Below are positions 32,917 to 34,038 of a DNA stretch of 34,038 nt, piece after piece. The notes below the pieces were generated by a model, which ran no database searches, was not told the origin of the DNA, and worked only from the letters and a program-made list of their open reading frames with translations. The position numbers and the translations under genes were made by a program. The DNA lies in contig JAZQJI010000029.1 of assembly GCA_045541475.1 (NCBI GenBank), forward strand, positions 1-34,038, read 5' to 3'. Source of the stretch: RGIG3077 sp045541475. Lineage in GTDB: Bacteria; Bacillota; Clostridia; Oscillospirales; Ruminococcaceae. Each line of letters opens with the position of its first letter. Position 1 is the first letter of the stretch.

Positions 32917-32944
32917 ATTTTAACATATCTGCGGTAAATGTCAA
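32917..32944 (-). promoter_or_regulatory. SigA-type promoter of the seven-gene operon
   Basis: On the minus strand TTGACA (32944-32939), a 16-base spacer and TAAAAT (32922-32917) lie about 33 bases before the ATG at 32884. A second AT-rich TATAAT lies slightly downstream. Confidence 0.65.
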
Positions 32945-32953
32945 GTAAAATTT

Positions 32954-32989
32954 ACAAAAAAGACCGTATGGACGAATCCATACGGTCTT
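32954..32989 (-). terminator. Intrinsic terminator of tuf
   Basis: AAGACCGTATGGA (32960-32972) and TCCATACGGTCTT (32977-32989) form a perfect 13-bp stem with a four-base loop. On the minus strand it runs into TTTTTTGTAAA. Confidence 0.9.
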
Positions 32990-33012
32990 AAATTTGTTAA
33001 CAATCAAGTAGA

Positions 33013-34038
33013 TTATTCGTTGATCTTTGTAACAACGCCGGAACCTACTGTACGGCCGCCTTCACGGATAGCGAAACGGAGACCTTCTTCGATAGCGATA
33101 GGTGTGATGAGCTCAACGTCCATCTCTACGTTATCGCCAGGCATGCACATTTCCTTACCATCGCAGAGGGAAACAACACCTGTAACGTCAGTTGTTCTGA
33201 AGTAGAACTGAGGTCTGTAGTTGTTGAAGAAAGGAGTATGACGTCCGCCTTCTTCTTTCTTAAGAACGTAAACCTGACCTCTGAACTTTGTGTGAGGCTT
33301 GATGGAGCCGGGCTTGCAGAGAACCTGTCCTCTTTCGATAGCCTTTCTGTCGATACCACGGAGAAGAGCACCGATATTGAAGCCAGCTTCAGCAACGTCT
33401 ACGAGCTTGTGGAACATTTCAACACCTGTAACAACAGTTGTTGTGTTTTCTTCCTTAAGACCAACGATTTCAACTGTATCGCCAACCTTAACTGTACCAC
33501 GCTCTACTCTACCTGTAGCAACTGTACCACGACCTGTGATTGTGAATACGTCTTCAACAGGCATAAGGAAAGGAAGATCAGACTTTCTTTCAGGAGTAGG
33601 GATGTATTCGTCAACATTCTTCATGAGTTCAACGATAGGAGCGTAAGCAGGATCATTGACATCATCGCTTGTGCACTCAAGAGCCTTAAGAGCAGAACCC
33701 TTGATTACAGGGATATCATCTCCAGGGAATTCGTACTTAGAGAGTGTATCTCTGATATCCATTTCAACGAGTTCGAGAAGTTCTTCGTCGTCAACCTGGT
33801 CAGCCTTGTTCATGAATACAACGATTGCAGGAACGCCTACCTGACGAGCAAGAAGGATGTGTTCCTTTGTCTGAGCCATAGGACCGTCAGAAGAAGCAAC
33901 TACGAGGATAGCACCGTCCATCTGAGCAGCACCAGTGATCATGTTCTTGATGTAGTCAGCGTGGCCGGGGCAGTCAACGTGAGCATAGTGACGAGCGTCT
34001 GTTTCGTACTCAACGTGAGCTGTATTGATTGTGATACC
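33013..34038 (-). CDS. tuf: Translation elongation factor Tu (partial, 5' end outside the window)
   Basis: EF-Tu brings aminoacyl-tRNA to the ribosome with GTP. The 341 residues present are in frame to the window edge, so only about the first 55-60 residues (including the P-loop) are missing. GTPase motifs G3 (DCPGHADY) and G4 (NKAD) are visible, followed by domains 2 and 3 with TGRGTVATGRVERG and KFRGQVYVL. The sequence ends at VTKINE. Codon use is more restricted and GC-richer at third positions than in neighbours, as expected for a highly expressed gene. A strong terminator follows. Confidence 0.97.
   Translation of the reverse strand, partial: GITINTAHVEYETDARHYAHVDCPGHADYIKNMITGAAQMDGAILVVASSDGPMAQTKEHILLARQVGVPAIVVFMNKADQVDDEELLELVEMDIRDTLSKYEFPGDDIPVIKGSALKALECTSDDVNDPAYAPIVELMKNVDEYIPTPERKSDLPFLMPVEDVFTITGRGTVATGRVERGTVKVGDTVEIVGLKEENTTTVVTGVEMFHKLVDVAEAGFNIGALLRGIDRKAIERGQVLCKPGSIKPHTKFRGQVYVLKKEEGGRHTPFFNNYRPQFYFRTTDVTGVVSLCDGKEMCMPGDNVEMDVELITPIAIEEGLRFAIREGGRTVGSGVVTKINE

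Noticed and set aside
32885..33007. N-terminal extension of the PH-domain protein
   Set aside because: The extra frame runs through the operon promoter and the tuf terminator. The ATG at 32884 has a strong ribosome site.

Overview
The window looks like chromosome from an anaerobic, spore-forming Firmicute of class Clostridia, probably near the Oscillospiraceae/Ruminococcaceae. Three things point there. Sporulation genes are present (spoIIID, spoVAD, spoVAE). The division and cell-wall (dcw) cluster has a Gram-positive layout, with a PASTA-bearing class B PBP, DivIC/FtsL-like and DivIB/FtsQ-like proteins. MurE carries the DNPR signature of meso-diaminopimelate-adding enzymes. Base composition is AT-rich, and Shine-Dalgarno sites and SigA-type promoters are easy to read. 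The lineage is an inference from protein character, not from a database search.

Layout, left to right. 1-335 has no gene but holds a structured repeat region: hairpins in two diverged tandem copies, a 12-bp inverted repeat and a 16-bp palindrome. 336-617 (-) is spoIIID. 810-4678 (+) holds rmuC and an alanyl-tRNA editing protein (alaX type), then a separately promoted PrsA/SurA-like lipoprotein with a long acidic insert. 4799-5929 (-) is a membrane HExxH protein (DUF3810 type), divergent from mraZ.

6213-20545 (+) is the dcw cluster: mraZ, rsmH, ftsL, class B PBP, murE, murF, mraY, ftsW, murG, murA, ftsQ, ftsZ. It covers UDP-MurNAc-pentapeptide assembly, lipid I and lipid II synthesis, septal transpeptidation and the Z-ring. 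murB, murC, murD, ddl, ftsA and sepF are not in the window. ftsZ has its own promoter region and ends at strong terminators.

20651-22274 is a divergent degV / tetR pair with a 15-bp palindromic operator candidate at the degV start region. 22271-23655 (-) is spoVAD-spoVAE with no spoVAC beside it. 23793-24510 (+) is a cyclophilin and a small two-helix membrane protein. 24575-26153 (-) has a patatin-like phospholipase and a lipoprotein.

26244-32884 (-) is a tight seven-gene operon read from a promoter near 32940: PH-domain protein, lipoprotein, FkbM-type methyltransferase, ppk1, membrane protein, acpS, nnr. It ends at a terminator near 26200. 33013-34038 (-) is tuf (EF-Tu), cut by the right edge.

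Most of the window is ordinary core genome. No defence system, prophage, transposase, CRISPR array, tRNA or rRNA was seen. The most interesting signals are the structured repeat region at 92-330, the mraZ leader hairpin with TGG repeats, the degV/tetR operator, the acidic insert in the foldase-like lipoprotein, the non-canonical FtsZ tail, and the mixed ppk1-acpS-nnr operon.
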